Program-made: the position numbers and the translations under genes | Notes under the pieces: model-generated | Database searches by the model: none | The model's input: only the letters and a program-made list of their open reading frames with translations | Told to the model about the DNA's origin: nothing | Assembly (NCBI RefSeq): GCF_013401435.1 | Contig: NZ_JACBGN010000030.1 | Coordinates: 1 to 42,846, forward strand | DNA length: 42,846 nt | Source: Streptomyces sp. BR123 | GTDB lineage: Bacteria; Actinomycetota; Actinomycetes; Streptomycetales; Streptomycetaceae | Direction of reading: 5' to 3' | Part shown: in pieces, positions 9,001-15,984 of the stretch | Layout of the letters: each line of letters begins with the position of its first letter | How positions within the stretch are numbered: position 1 is the first letter of the stretch

Positions 9001-9334
9001 CGGTCGACATCAGCCGGGCCCCGTTGCCGCCGTAGTGGCCCAGCCGGTAGACCGAGATCCGGTACGGGGTCGGCGACTGGACCTTGAACTGCACGGTTTC
9101 GCCCGCCTGGACGCTCATCTGGGCGCTGAAGCCCTTGATGTCGCCGTAGGCGCTGGGCGCGAACCAGTCGGACATCGGTGTGCCCGGCTTGGAGTTCTCG
9201 CACACGATCGCGTTCGTGCCGGGACCGCAGGGGTCCACCGCCCCCGCCGACGCGGACGGAGGCAATACCGTGGCCATCAGGGCCGCGACCACGGTGAAGA
9301 GGCCGTACCTGGCCCACCGTGTCCGTCTGTTCAT
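6038..9334 (-). CDS. Large secreted protein: dimethylformamidase-like N-terminal region, Ig-like domains, two DUF4082 domains
   Basis: A 1098-residue exported protein with a signal peptide at residues 1-30 (basic start, hydrophobic core, 'SASAGA'). Residues of about 30-505 resemble the C-terminal domain of the N,N-dimethylformamidase large subunit ('YRLGHYGGNGARLM', 'SSGHDEYWT'). An Ig-like domain follows at about 550-640. A DUF4082 domain lies at about 646-805, an SbsA-type Ig domain at about 812-905, and a second DUF4082 domain at about 920-1080. Both DUF4082 copies open with CPCT-V/L-W and share long nearly identical stretches ('NTGTHTGSLWSASG'). No sortase motif is visible. It sits 19 nt after an aminotransferase gene, with GAGGT as RBS, and overlaps the next glycosyltransferase by 4 nt. 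An extracellular role in binding or processing the cluster's glycan is inferred. Amidase activity is unproven. Confidence 0.8.
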   Translation of the reverse strand: MNRRTRWARYGLFTVVAALMATVLPPSASAGAVDPCGPGTNAIVCENSKPGTPMSDWFAPSAYGDIKGFSAQMSVQAGETVQFKVQSPTPYRISVYRLGHYGGNGARLMSTAAQAAQTHPANFAAGGQPQSCTTKASTGLVDCGNWPTTATWTVPADAVSGVYIANFDQADGNGVMPYPFVVRNDAGHSDIIVQTSDQTWQAYNNYGGQDLYDGAGPAPDGRAYEVSYNRPMDIGGENGIYGSEFQMISWLERNGYDVSYMSGIDMSRRGATLLRNHKVFMSSGHDEYWTQDQFTNALGARKAGQHQTYFSGNEIFWKTRLAPSIDGTGTADRTLVCYKETKLSFPQPNGIPDPSGIWTGTFMDPASATNGRPYQPQNQLTGSLFSVNGYRSDAITVPGRFAKMRLWRGTTVANLTPSQTATFPAGTLGYEWDSDVEDAARPPGQIQLSSTTVDIEDGKLRLDYGNTYGNGTATHSLLAFRDPDSRALVFGAGTVQWSWGLTNMPTSNPDAVVVTEDKRMQQATVNVFADMGVQPKSLQADLVAATASTDTTGPTVTVTNPAAGATVPALRPVTITGTAADSGGVVARVEVSTDGGTTWKATSGIGSWSYTWTPTAPGPAQIKVRAVDDSVNIGATTTVPLTVGPQQCPCTVWPAAAVPGTVNAGDGSAVELGVKIRSSAPGSITGIRFYKSPANTGTHTGSLWSASGQRLATGTFTNETASGWQQLNFATPVPIKPDTTYIASYFAPKGGYAFDNTFAGAEAGLAPLTALRSGTDGGNGVYRYSATGGFPSTAANGSNYWVDAVLDTSTASTTPPTVSGTSPQSAATGTAITSGVTATFSTAVDPEELQFTVKDANGTAVPGNKVFGASNSVTFTPAGELALNTTYTASVKASDLWGNTMPQPVTWTFTTSPTPPQVNCPCTLWNSAATPSTANVAGDANSVELGTRFQSAVDGYVTGVTFYKGPKNTGTHTGSLWSASGRLLATGTFGSETLSGWQQLSFATPVPITAGTTYVASYHAPNGNYSVDGGYFTAAHRSYPLVAPADGTGGANGLYKYGASAVFPANTFGSVNYWVGPVFTTTPPPAAQAGLSSEVSTR

Positions 9335-9353
9335 CTGTACCTCTTTTTTTGCG

Positions 9354-10469
9354 TCAGCGCAGGGCGTTCGTGAAGGCGTCCACGACCCGCTGCTGCTGGG
9401 CGGCGGTGATCTGCGGGTAGAGCGGGAGCGAGAGCATCAGGTCCGCGGCCCGTTCGGCATGCGGGAAGTCCCCGCGGCCGTGGCCGAGGTGGGCGAAGGC
9501 CGGGGTGAGGTGGACGGGGGCCGGATAGTGCACGCCGGCGCCGATGCCCTCCGCGTTGAGCTTGCCGACGACCTCGTCCCGGTCGGCTCCGCTGATGCGG
9601 ACGACGTACAGGTGCCAGACGTGGACGTTGCCCTCGTCGGTGGCGGGGAGGGTCACGCGGCCGGCGGCGGCCAGGCCGCCCAGCAGGTCGCCGTAGCGGG
9701 CGGCGGCGGCGCGGCGGGCGGCGTTCCCGTCGGCGAGCCGGGCGAGCTTGGCCCGCAGCACCACGGCCTGGAGGCCGTCGAGGCGGCTGTTGAACCCGGC
9801 GACGTCGTGCCGGTACTTGGTGGTGCCGCCGTGGTTGGCCAGGGCCCGGACCAGGGCGGCCGCTTCCTCGTCGTCGGTGACGACCGCTCCGGCGTCGCCG
9901 TACGCGCCGAGGTTCTTGCCCGGGTAGAAGCTGGTCGCGGCGATCGTTCCGCTCCCGGCCGGGCGGCCGTCGCGGGTGGCGCCCTGGCTCTGCGCGGCGT
10001 CCTCGACGATGCGGGCCCGCCCGGGGAGCCGTGCGGCGACTTCCGCGGCGGGGGCGCACTGACCGTACAGGTGGACGGGGACCACGGCGCGGGTCTTCGG
10101 GCCGACCGCGTCGAGTGCGGCCTGCGGGTCGATCAGAAGGGTGTCGGGGAGGCAGTCCACGAGGACGGGGCGGGCACCGATCCGGTGGACGGCGCCGGCG
10201 GTGGCGATGAACGTGTTGGCGGGCAGCACCACCTCGTCGCCGACGCCCACGCCGACGGCACGCAGGGCCAGTTCGAGGGCGTCGGTGCCGTTGGCGACGC
10301 CGACGCAGTGGGCGACCCCGGCGAAGTCGGCGTACTCGCGCTCGAAGGCGCGGACCTCCTCGCCGCCGATGAAGGCGGTGCCGGCGAGCACGCGGTCGAA
10401 GCCGGCGCGTAACTCCTCCGCGATCTCGGCGTGCGCGGCCTTGAGGTCGACGAGCGGTATCTGGTTCAT
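9354..10469 (-). CDS. DegT/DnrJ/EryC1/StrS aminotransferase (contains TTA codon)
   Basis: A 371-residue PLP enzyme that probably aminates a keto-sugar nucleotide, with glutamate as the likely amino donor. Family marks are 'IPLVDLK' at the start, 'GTDALELALRA' (61-71), 'IVEDAAQSQGA' (D157 contacts the PLP ring nitrogen) and the Schiff-base lysine K185 in 'FYPGKNLGAYGDAGA', a context typical of QdtB/FdtB/WlbE-like 3-aminotransferases. Its ATG overlaps the TGA of the upstream acyltransferase gene. Leu20 is encoded by TTA (complement of 10410-10412), the rare codon read by the bldA tRNA in Streptomyces, so expression may depend on development. Seven adenines lie in the 19-nt gap before the next gene. 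Confidence 0.9.
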   Translation of the reverse strand: MNQIPLVDLKAAHAEIAEELRAGFDRVLAGTAFIGGEEVRAFEREYADFAGVAHCVGVANGTDALELALRAVGVGVGDEVVLPANTFIATAGAVHRIGARPVLVDCLPDTLLIDPQAALDAVGPKTRAVVPVHLYGQCAPAAEVAARLPGRARIVEDAAQSQGATRDGRPAGSGTIAATSFYPGKNLGAYGDAGAVVTDDEEAAALVRALANHGGTTKYRHDVAGFNSRLDGLQAVVLRAKLARLADGNAARRAAAARYGDLLGGLAAAGRVTLPATDEGNVHVWHLYVVRISGADRDEVVGKLNAEGIGAGVHYPAPVHLTPAFAHLGHGRGDFPHAERAADLMLSLPLYPQITAAQQQRVVDAFTNALR

Positions 10470-11263
10470 CCGGCGGTGCTCCCCATCCGTGTCTCCGGCC
10501 GGTGGCCGGTCTCCTTGCTCTCGGCCCGGGCCTCGTCGGCCCGTGCCTCGTCGGCCCGCAGTTCGTCGAGGGCCGGGGCGCCCGCCTCGCGCAGCCGGCG
10601 GGCCGGGCTGCCGGCCCAGACCTCGCCGGGCGGCACATCGGCGAGGACCGTGCTCCCCATGCCGGTCAGCGACCAGGCGCCGACCGTGGTGTATTCCCGG
10701 ACCAGGGCGCCCGCGCCGACGTAGGCCCCCCGTCCCAGCCACACGCCGCCGCCGAGGCGGACCCCGGAGGCGAGGGTGGCGAAGTCCCCGACCGTGTCGT
10801 CGTGGGTGAGGACCGCATGCGGCATGACGGCCACGTGCGCGCCCACGCGTACGGCGGCGGTCAGCGCGCAGTGCGCGAGCAGCACCGTGCCGGGACCCAG
10901 CACCGAGGACGCCGAGACCGCGGCCGTGGGGTGGACCACGGTCGCGTAGCGGCTCTCGGGCAGGGCCAGGCGGCGCACCAGGCGGGCCCGGACCCCGTAG
11001 TCGCGGGGGCTGCCCGCGCAGACCACGACCCGGGCGGTGGTGGGCAGCCGGTGCACCAGGTCGCAGTCGCCCAGGACGGGCACGCCGTCGACGTCCCGTC
11101 CGCGCAGGGCCGGGTCGTCGTCGAGGTGCCCGGCCAGCCGCCAGCGGGGGGCGCGGCCGCACGCCAGGTCGGCGGCGGCCGCGTCCCGTACGGCCTGGGC
11201 GGTCTCGCGGGCGAAGCCGCCCGCGCCGACGATCAGCAGGTCCTCGGTGGCCGGCCCGCTCAT
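10466..11263 (-). CDS. NeuD/PglD-family sugar acyltransferase
   Basis: A 265-residue acyltransferase. The N-terminal Rossmann-like domain ('LLIVGAGGFARETAQAV') is the nucleotide-sugar binding part seen in PglD and NeuD. From about residue 110, hexapeptide repeats ('VHPTAAVSASSVLGPGTVLLAHCALT') form a left-handed beta-helix that binds acetyl-CoA, with catalytic-type His in 'AHCALTAAV...MPHAVLTHDDTVG'. It would acylate the amino group made by an adjacent aminotransferase. The C-terminal tail beyond 'GSPARRLREAG' is a charged Ala/Glu/Arg extension not typical of the family. ATGA overlaps exist on both sides, with aminotransferases upstream and downstream. Confidence 0.87.
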   Translation of the reverse strand: MSGPATEDLLIVGAGGFARETAQAVRDAAAADLACGRAPRWRLAGHLDDDPALRGRDVDGVPVLGDCDLVHRLPTTARVVVCAGSPRDYGVRARLVRRLALPESRYATVVHPTAAVSASSVLGPGTVLLAHCALTAAVRVGAHVAVMPHAVLTHDDTVGDFATLASGVRLGGGVWLGRGAYVGAGALVREYTTVGAWSLTGMGSTVLADVPPGEVWAGSPARRLREAGAPALDELRADEARADEARAESKETGHRPETRMGSTAG

Positions 11264-12411
11264 CCGCCGGCCTGCCCGCGCAGCACGGCCACGACCCGGT
11301 CCTGCTGCCGCCCCGTCATCGTGTGGAACAGCGGCAGGATCAGCGAGTCCCGGGTGATCCGCTCGGTCACCGGAAGCGGGGCCGCCCCGTGTCCGGCGTA
11401 CGCGGGCTCCAGGTGTGCGGCCATGATCCCGCGCCGGGCCGAGATCCCGGACTCGGCGAGCACGGCGAGCAGGTGGTCCCGGCCGACGGGGAAGTCCTCG
11501 CCGAGCAGGACCCAGTACGACTGGAAGTTGCCCTCGCCGTACGCGGGGTCGCGGACCGGGGTCAGGCCGGGGATGTCGGCCAGGAGGTCCGCGTACCGGG
11601 CTGCGAGGGCCCGCCGGCGGGCCACGATCGCGTCGAGCCGGCCCAGTTGCACCAGGCCGACCGCGGCCTGGATGTCGGTCATCCGGTAGTTGTAGCCGAC
11701 CTCCAGGTAGCTCTCGGCGATCGGCTTGCTGCTGGCGTGCCGCTGGGCGGCGGACACGTTCATGCCGTGCTCGCGCAGCCGCCGCAGCCGCGCGGCCCAC
11801 TCGGCGTCGTCCGTGGTGACCATGCCGCCCTCGCCGGTGGTGATCACCTTGCGGGGGTGGAAGGACCAGGCGGCGATGAGGGCGCCCTGGCCGACGGACT
11901 TGCCGCCGACGGTCGCGCCGATGCCGCAGGCGGCGTCCTCCAGGAGGGCGACCCCCCAGTCGGCGCAGGCGGCGCGCAGGGAGTGCACGTCGGCGGGTAC
12001 GCCGCCCTGGTGGACGGCGAGGACGGCCCGGGTCCGCGAGGTGCGGACGGCGTCGACGGTGGCCGGGGTGAGGTTCCCGGTGGCCTCGTCGACGTCGGCG
12101 AACACCGGGTGTGCTCCGGTGTGGCGGACGGCGTTGGCGGTGGCGATGAAGGACAGGGAGGGGACGACGACCTCGTCGCCGGGGCCGAGGTCGAGCGCGA
12201 TCAGGGCGAGGTGGAGGGCGGTGGTGCACGAGCTGACGGCGATGCCGTGTTCGGCGCCGACGCGCTCGGCGAACGCCCTCTCGAACTCGGCGACGCGGGG
12301 GCCCTGGGCGACCCAGCCGGAGAGCACCGCGTCGGCGGCGGCCCGTGCCTCCTCCTCGCCGAGCCAGGGGATCATGACGGGGATGCGGGCGGGGGTGTCC
12401 GGGGCGCTCAT
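11260..12411 (-). CDS. DegT/DnrJ/EryC1/StrS aminotransferase (second)
   Basis: A 383-residue PLP-dependent sugar aminotransferase. It shows 'IPVMIPWLGEEE' at the start, 'SCTTALHLALIAL' near 61-73, 'VALLEDAACGIGA' with D159, and K188 in 'SFHPRKVITTGEGG' as the Schiff-base lysine. This is the motif set of the ArnB/PglE/DegT branch (often 4-amino sugars), so it differs from the neighbour at 9354. The ATG at 12411 overlaps the stop of the epimerase gene. An in-frame start 57 nt upstream would overlap that gene more and lacks support. Two different aminotransferases in one operon suggest a diamino sugar or two amino sugars. Confidence 0.89.
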   Translation of the reverse strand: MSAPDTPARIPVMIPWLGEEEARAAADAVLSGWVAQGPRVAEFERAFAERVGAEHGIAVSSCTTALHLALIALDLGPGDEVVVPSLSFIATANAVRHTGAHPVFADVDEATGNLTPATVDAVRTSRTRAVLAVHQGGVPADVHSLRAACADWGVALLEDAACGIGATVGGKSVGQGALIAAWSFHPRKVITTGEGGMVTTDDAEWAARLRRLREHGMNVSAAQRHASSKPIAESYLEVGYNYRMTDIQAAVGLVQLGRLDAIVARRRALAARYADLLADIPGLTPVRDPAYGEGNFQSYWVLLGEDFPVGRDHLLAVLAESGISARRGIMAAHLEPAYAGHGAAPLPVTERITRDSLILPLFHTMTGRQQDRVVAVLRGQAGG

Positions 12412-13412
12412 CGGGCCGCCTCCCCGGCCGCTCCTGCGGCGGTGCCGGCGGCGCGTTCGGCCCGCCACCAGTCGACGAGGTCCCGCAGTCCGGTGCGCAG
12501 GTCGATGCGGGCGGTGAAGCCGAGGCGTTCGGCGGCCTGCGCGGTGTCGGCGAGCCGGCGGGTGACGCCGTTGACGGCGCGGGCCGGCCCGTGCTCGGGC
12601 GCGAGCCCGTCGGCTTCCATGGCCTCCAGCAGGCCGAGGGCCAGCTCGCGCAGGCTGGTCTCGGTGCCGCTCGCCACGTTGAACACCTCGTCGGTCAGGT
12701 CCGATTCGGCGGCCAGCAGGTTGGCCCGCGCGATGTCCCGGACGTGGACGAAGTCCATGGTCTGGGTGCCGTCACCGAGGATCAGCGGCGGTTCGCCCGC
12801 GGCGATCCGCTCCATCCACCGGATGAGGACCTCCGTGTACAGGCCGTGGATGTCCATCCGGGGCCCGTACACGTTGAAGTAGCGCAGTGCCACGTAGTCC
12901 AGGCCGTACATGGCGTGGAAGCTGCGCAGCATGCCCTCGTTGAAGGCCTTCGCAGCCCCGTAGAAGGTGTCGTTGTTGTACGGGTGGTGGCGTTCGGTGG
13001 TGGGGAAGGCCTCGGCCAGCCCGTACACCGAGGCCGAGGAGGAGGCGATCACCTTGCCCGCTCCGGCGGCGACCGCGGCCTCCAGCACGTTGAACGTGCC
13101 GTCGACCATGACCTCGTTGGCCAGCCGCGGCTCTTCCGCGCACTGGGTGATGCGGATGGCGGCCAGGTGGAACACCAGGTCGGCGCCCTCGGTCGCCTTG
13201 CGCACGGCGGCCGTGTCGCGGATGTCCCCTTCGACGACGTCCACCACGCCGCTGGGCAGGGAGCGGGCCAGGTTGGCCCGGCGTCCCCGTACGAAGTTGT
13301 CGAGGACGACGACCTCGCGGGCCCCGCCCTCCACCAGCAGGTCGACGACGTGCGAGCCGATCGTGCCCGCTCCGCCCGTCACCAGGATCTTCTTGTCTCG
13401 AACCGTGCTCAA
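12408..13412 (-). CDS. NAD-dependent sugar epimerase/dehydratase (extended SDR)
   Basis: A 334-residue extended short-chain dehydrogenase acting on a nucleotide sugar. 'ILVTGGAGTIGSHVVDLL' at residues 9-26 is the NAD-binding loop, 'FHLAAIR' follows strand 4, Ser residues 124-128 precede the active-site pair Y151/K155 ('FYGAAKAF'), and 'ALRYFNVYGPR' is the substrate-side motif of UDP-glucose or UDP-GlcNAc 4-epimerases. The likely start is TTG at 13412, preceded by a G-rich purine stretch (GGGGGCAAGG). No ATG or GTG fits better. It overlaps the next gene as ATGA. Epimerase versus 4,6-dehydratase cannot be settled by eye. Epimerase is more likely because the Y-x3-K context lacks the usual dehydratase Asp/Glu pair. 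Confidence 0.88.
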   Translation of the reverse strand: MSTVRDKKILVTGGAGTIGSHVVDLLVEGGAREVVVLDNFVRGRRANLARSLPSGVVDVVEGDIRDTAAVRKATEGADLVFHLAAIRITQCAEEPRLANEVMVDGTFNVLEAAVAAGAGKVIASSSASVYGLAEAFPTTERHHPYNNDTFYGAAKAFNEGMLRSFHAMYGLDYVALRYFNVYGPRMDIHGLYTEVLIRWMERIAAGEPPLILGDGTQTMDFVHVRDIARANLLAAESDLTDEVFNVASGTETSLRELALGLLEAMEADGLAPEHGPARAVNGVTRRLADTAQAAERLGFTARIDLRTGLRDLVDWWRAERAAGTAAGAAGEAAR

Positions 13413-13452
13413 CGCCTTGCCCCCACTGAGTCTGTCGTGTTGCTGCGTGCCG

Positions 13453-13482
13453 GGCCCGCCGCGGTGTGCGTCGCGGCGGGCC
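13453..13482 (-). terminator. Strong hairpin inside the leftward gene string
   Basis: An 11-bp perfect GC stem with an 8-nt loop (GTGTGCGT) lies between the oxidoreductase stop (13507) and the epimerase start (13412). There is no U-tract. It may be an attenuator, an RNA processing site or a partial terminator that lowers expression of the downstream genes. Confidence 0.35.
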
Positions 13483-13506
13483 GTGGCGTGACGTGCGGTC
13501 GAGTGG

Positions 13507-14607
13507 TCAGTGTCCGGTGCGCAGTCCGACGACCGCGCCGCGGAATTCCAGGCTCCGGGAGGCTGCCTCCAGGATGTCGAGCAGCTGGAGGCCGGACCGG
13601 CCGTCGGTGAGCGGCCGGCGGCCCGTCCGGACGGCGGAGGCGAATTCGTCGACCATGCTGCGCAGGGCCTCCTTCTCGCCGATCGCGGGCGCGACCATGT
13701 CGCCGCTGCGGTAGGAGACGAGCATGTCGCGGCGCTCTGCCTCGCCGATCTCCTGCGGGGCGGTCAGCTCCACTCCGCGGTCGTAGACGGCGATGCGCTG
13801 GGCGGGGTTGAGGTCGTCCCAGACCAGGGTGCGCTTGGAGCCTCCGACCATGGTGGTGCGGACCTTCACCGGGGACAGCCAGTTGACGTGGACGTGGGCT
13901 ATGGCGCCGGTGTTGAGCTGGAGGGTCAGGTAGGACACGCAGGACTGGCCGGCGCCGATCGGGTCGGCGCCGTGGGCGGCGACGGCGACGGGCCGGACCG
14001 TGTCGGGGAGGATGAAGTCGAGGACGGACAAGTCGTGCGGGGCGAGGTCCCACAGGACGTCCACGTCCTTCTGGACCAGTCCCAGGTTGATCCTGACCGA
14101 GTCGAAGAACTGGATCTCGCCGAGTTCGCCGGAGCGGACCATCTCGCGGATGCGGACCGCCGCCGGGGTGTAGCAGTAGGTGTGGTCGCACATGAGGGTG
14201 AGGTCGCGCTTCTCGGCCTCGGTCACCAGCCGCAGGCCGTCCTCGTAGGTGGCGGCGAGGGGCTTCTCCACGAGGACGTGCTTCCCGGCGCGCAGCGCGG
14301 CCAGGGCGACGTCGAGGTGGGTGCCGGCCGGGGTGGCCACGGCGACCGCGTCGACGGCCGGGTCGGCGAGGACCGCCCGGAGGTCCGAGGTGGCCTGGAC
14401 CGTGGAGTACCCGCCGAGGACCTGGCGGGCCCGGTCGACGTTCAGATCGCACAGCCAGCGGAGCCGGAACTCCGGGCTGGACTGGAAGTTGCGGACGAGG
14501 TTGGGGCCCCAATAGCCCGCGCCGACGACGGCGACACCCAACGGCTTCACCGGCCTCGCGCCCGCCGCTGCGGTGTCCTGCCCCGCGTCCTTCGCGGTGT
14601 CTTTCAC
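13507..14607 (-). CDS. Gfo/Idh/MocA-family oxidoreductase (nucleotide-sugar dehydrogenase, WlbA-like)
   Basis: A 366-residue NAD(P)-dependent dehydrogenase. The Rossmann motif 'GVAVVGAGYWGPNLVRNF' spans about 24-41 and the family's catalytic 'EKP' lysine is in 'HVLVEKPLAATYEDG'. The C-terminal alpha/beta domain contains 'DHTYCYTPAAVR' and 'WDLAPHDLSVLDF', the pattern of WlbA/WbpB-type enzymes that oxidise C3 of UDP-GlcNAc-derived sugars. It would supply a 3-keto substrate to an aminotransferase. I chose the GTG at 14607 because GGGG lies about 7 nt upstream and the extension upstream is not homologous. It is the first gene of the leftward string and is divergent from a glycosyltransferase 414 nt away. 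Confidence 0.86.
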   Translation of the reverse strand: MKDTAKDAGQDTAAAGARPVKPLGVAVVGAGYWGPNLVRNFQSSPEFRLRWLCDLNVDRARQVLGGYSTVQATSDLRAVLADPAVDAVAVATPAGTHLDVALAALRAGKHVLVEKPLAATYEDGLRLVTEAEKRDLTLMCDHTYCYTPAAVRIREMVRSGELGEIQFFDSVRINLGLVQKDVDVLWDLAPHDLSVLDFILPDTVRPVAVAAHGADPIGAGQSCVSYLTLQLNTGAIAHVHVNWLSPVKVRTTMVGGSKRTLVWDDLNPAQRIAVYDRGVELTAPQEIGEAERRDMLVSYRSGDMVAPAIGEKEALRSMVDEFASAVRTGRRPLTDGRSGLQLLDILEAASRSLEFRGAVVGLRTGH

Positions 14608-15021
14608 AGTGTTCCCCTTCTCCGTTCCGCGCACGCCCGCGGGCGTGACGACAACCCATGGCGGGGACGCGTGCGAAGGAAGGGGGTGCCGTCGGCGGCG
14701 GGCCGGGCGCCTGCGCGACCCGAGCGTGACCCGCCCCACGGTGATGGCCCCCCACGACCGATGCCCTACGTGTTCCACGTACTTCCGCCCCCGGCCGGCC
14801 CCGGCACCCCACGCGCCGTTCCGGCCCGCGGACGGGCAGCCAGTTTCCCCCCGGCCGCCGCACCCGCCTCTTCCCCAACTGCCCTGCTCCGGCGGGACGT
14901 CAGCGCTGCCGAAGCACGCCGAATCCGGTCGGCTCCGTTCAATCTAGACCACCGGCCCTGTGGCCGGGGCGAGTTGGGGGAAACAGCCGGCAGCGCGGTT
15001 CGGCGCGTGCATACTTCCCGG
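14608..15021. promoter_or_regulatory. Divergent intergenic region with 15-bp palindrome
   Basis: A 414-nt gap between divergent genes, with no credible gene. At 14767-14781 there is a perfect dyad TACGTG-TTC-CACGTA, an operator-like site. The base composition becomes AT-richer around 14935-14950. At the right edge CATACT (15010-15015) lies 6 nt before the next GTG and may be a -10 element. Confidence 0.45.
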
Positions 15022-15906
15022 GTGACCAGCATCGTGATACCGGCCCACAACGAGGGCCGGGTCATCGGCCGCCTGCTCGACGCGCTCCTGGCCGAAGGCG
15101 CGGAAACGGGCCGCCCGCAGCCCGACATCGTCGTGGTGTGCAACGGCTGTACGGACGACACCGCCGCGGTGGCACGCGCGCGGGGCGGCCGCGTCCGCGT
15201 GGTGGAGATCCCGACTCCCTCCAAACACACGGCGCTCCGGGTCGGCGACGAGCACGCGCGGGGCTTCCCCCGGCTGTACGTGGACGCCGACGTCGTCCTC
15301 GGCGCGGCCGGCGCACGGGCCCTCGCCGATGCCGTCGCCGGCCCGGAGCTGCTGGCCGCGGCCCCCGGCCGGGACATCCCGCTGTCCGGGTGCGCCTGGC
15401 CGGTCCGCGCGTACTACCGGGTCTGGCAGCGGCTTCCGGCCGTCCGCGAGGGGCTGTTCGGGCGCGGGGTGATCGCGGTGTCGGAGCAGGGGCACGCCCG
15501 GCTCGCCGCCCTGCCGCCGCTGATGGCCGACGACCTGGCCGCCTCGCTGGCCTTCGGGCCCGGGGAGCGGCGGGTGGTCGAGGACGTGCGGGTCGTGGTG
15601 CGGCCGCCGCGGACCTGGGCCGACCTGATCCGGCGGAAGGTGCGGGCGTCGACCTCGTCGGCCGAACTGGAGCGGTACCAGGCGCAGTCGGGGTCCGGCT
15701 ACGGCGGGGGCGCGGGGTCGCCGGCGCCGTCCGCCCGCACGGGGCACGGCGACCTGCGGGCCCTGGCGGTTGCCCGGCCTCGCCTCGTCCCCGCGATCGC
15801 GGTCTTCGCCGTGGCGGCCCTCGCCGCCCGCCGGGGGTCCCGCAAAGCCATCCGGGCCGGGGACTTCTCCACCTGGCTGCGCGACGAGAGCAGCCGGCAG
15901 GGCTGA
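15022..15906 (+). CDS. Family 2 glycosyltransferase with C-terminal membrane segment
   Basis: A 294-residue GT2 protein starting 'TSIVIPAHNEGRVIGRLLDALL', then 'IVVVCNGCTDDTAAVA' and 'LYVDADVVL' with the DxD motif near residue 92. A hydrophobic stretch near the C terminus ('LVPAIAVFAVAALAARR') may anchor it at the inner face of the membrane. No Shine-Dalgarno sequence is visible. CATACT ends 7 nt before the GTG, so a leaderless transcript is likely. An in-frame GTG at 15007 is less likely because it lies on the putative -10. It may belong to the polysaccharide locus, although it is transcribed away from it. Its substrate is unknown. Confidence 0.83.
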   Translation: MTSIVIPAHNEGRVIGRLLDALLAEGAETGRPQPDIVVVCNGCTDDTAAVARARGGRVRVVEIPTPSKHTALRVGDEHARGFPRLYVDADVVLGAAGARALADAVAGPELLAAAPGRDIPLSGCAWPVRAYYRVWQRLPAVREGLFGRGVIAVSEQGHARLAALPPLMADDLAASLAFGPGERRVVEDVRVVVRPPRTWADLIRRKVRASTSSAELERYQAQSGSGYGGGAGSPAPSARTGHGDLRALAVARPRLVPAIAVFAVAALAARRGSRKAIRAGDFSTWLRDESSRQG

Positions 15907-15919
15907 CGCCCGCCGGGCG
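15907..15919 (+). terminator. Short hairpin directly after stop codon
   Basis: A 5-bp GC stem (CGCCC / GGGCG) with a 3-nt loop starts immediately after the TGA of the glycosyltransferase gene. There is no T-tract, so this is a weak candidate. Confidence 0.25.
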
Positions 15920-15984
15920 GGTCACGGCCGAATCCCGCCGTACGCCGCCCGGTTGGCCCGTACACCCATTAGGGTTCCCCTCGC

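Noticed and set aside
9344..9350. T7 tract as a terminator
   Set aside because: No hairpin precedes it in either direction, and on the transcribed strand it is an A-run beside a ribosome-binding site.
6227..9373. A 1048-codon open frame opposite the secreted DUF4082 gene
   Set aside because: Composition is Gly/Val/Ala-rich with no recognisable motif. The minus-strand frame has a signal peptide and clear domains.
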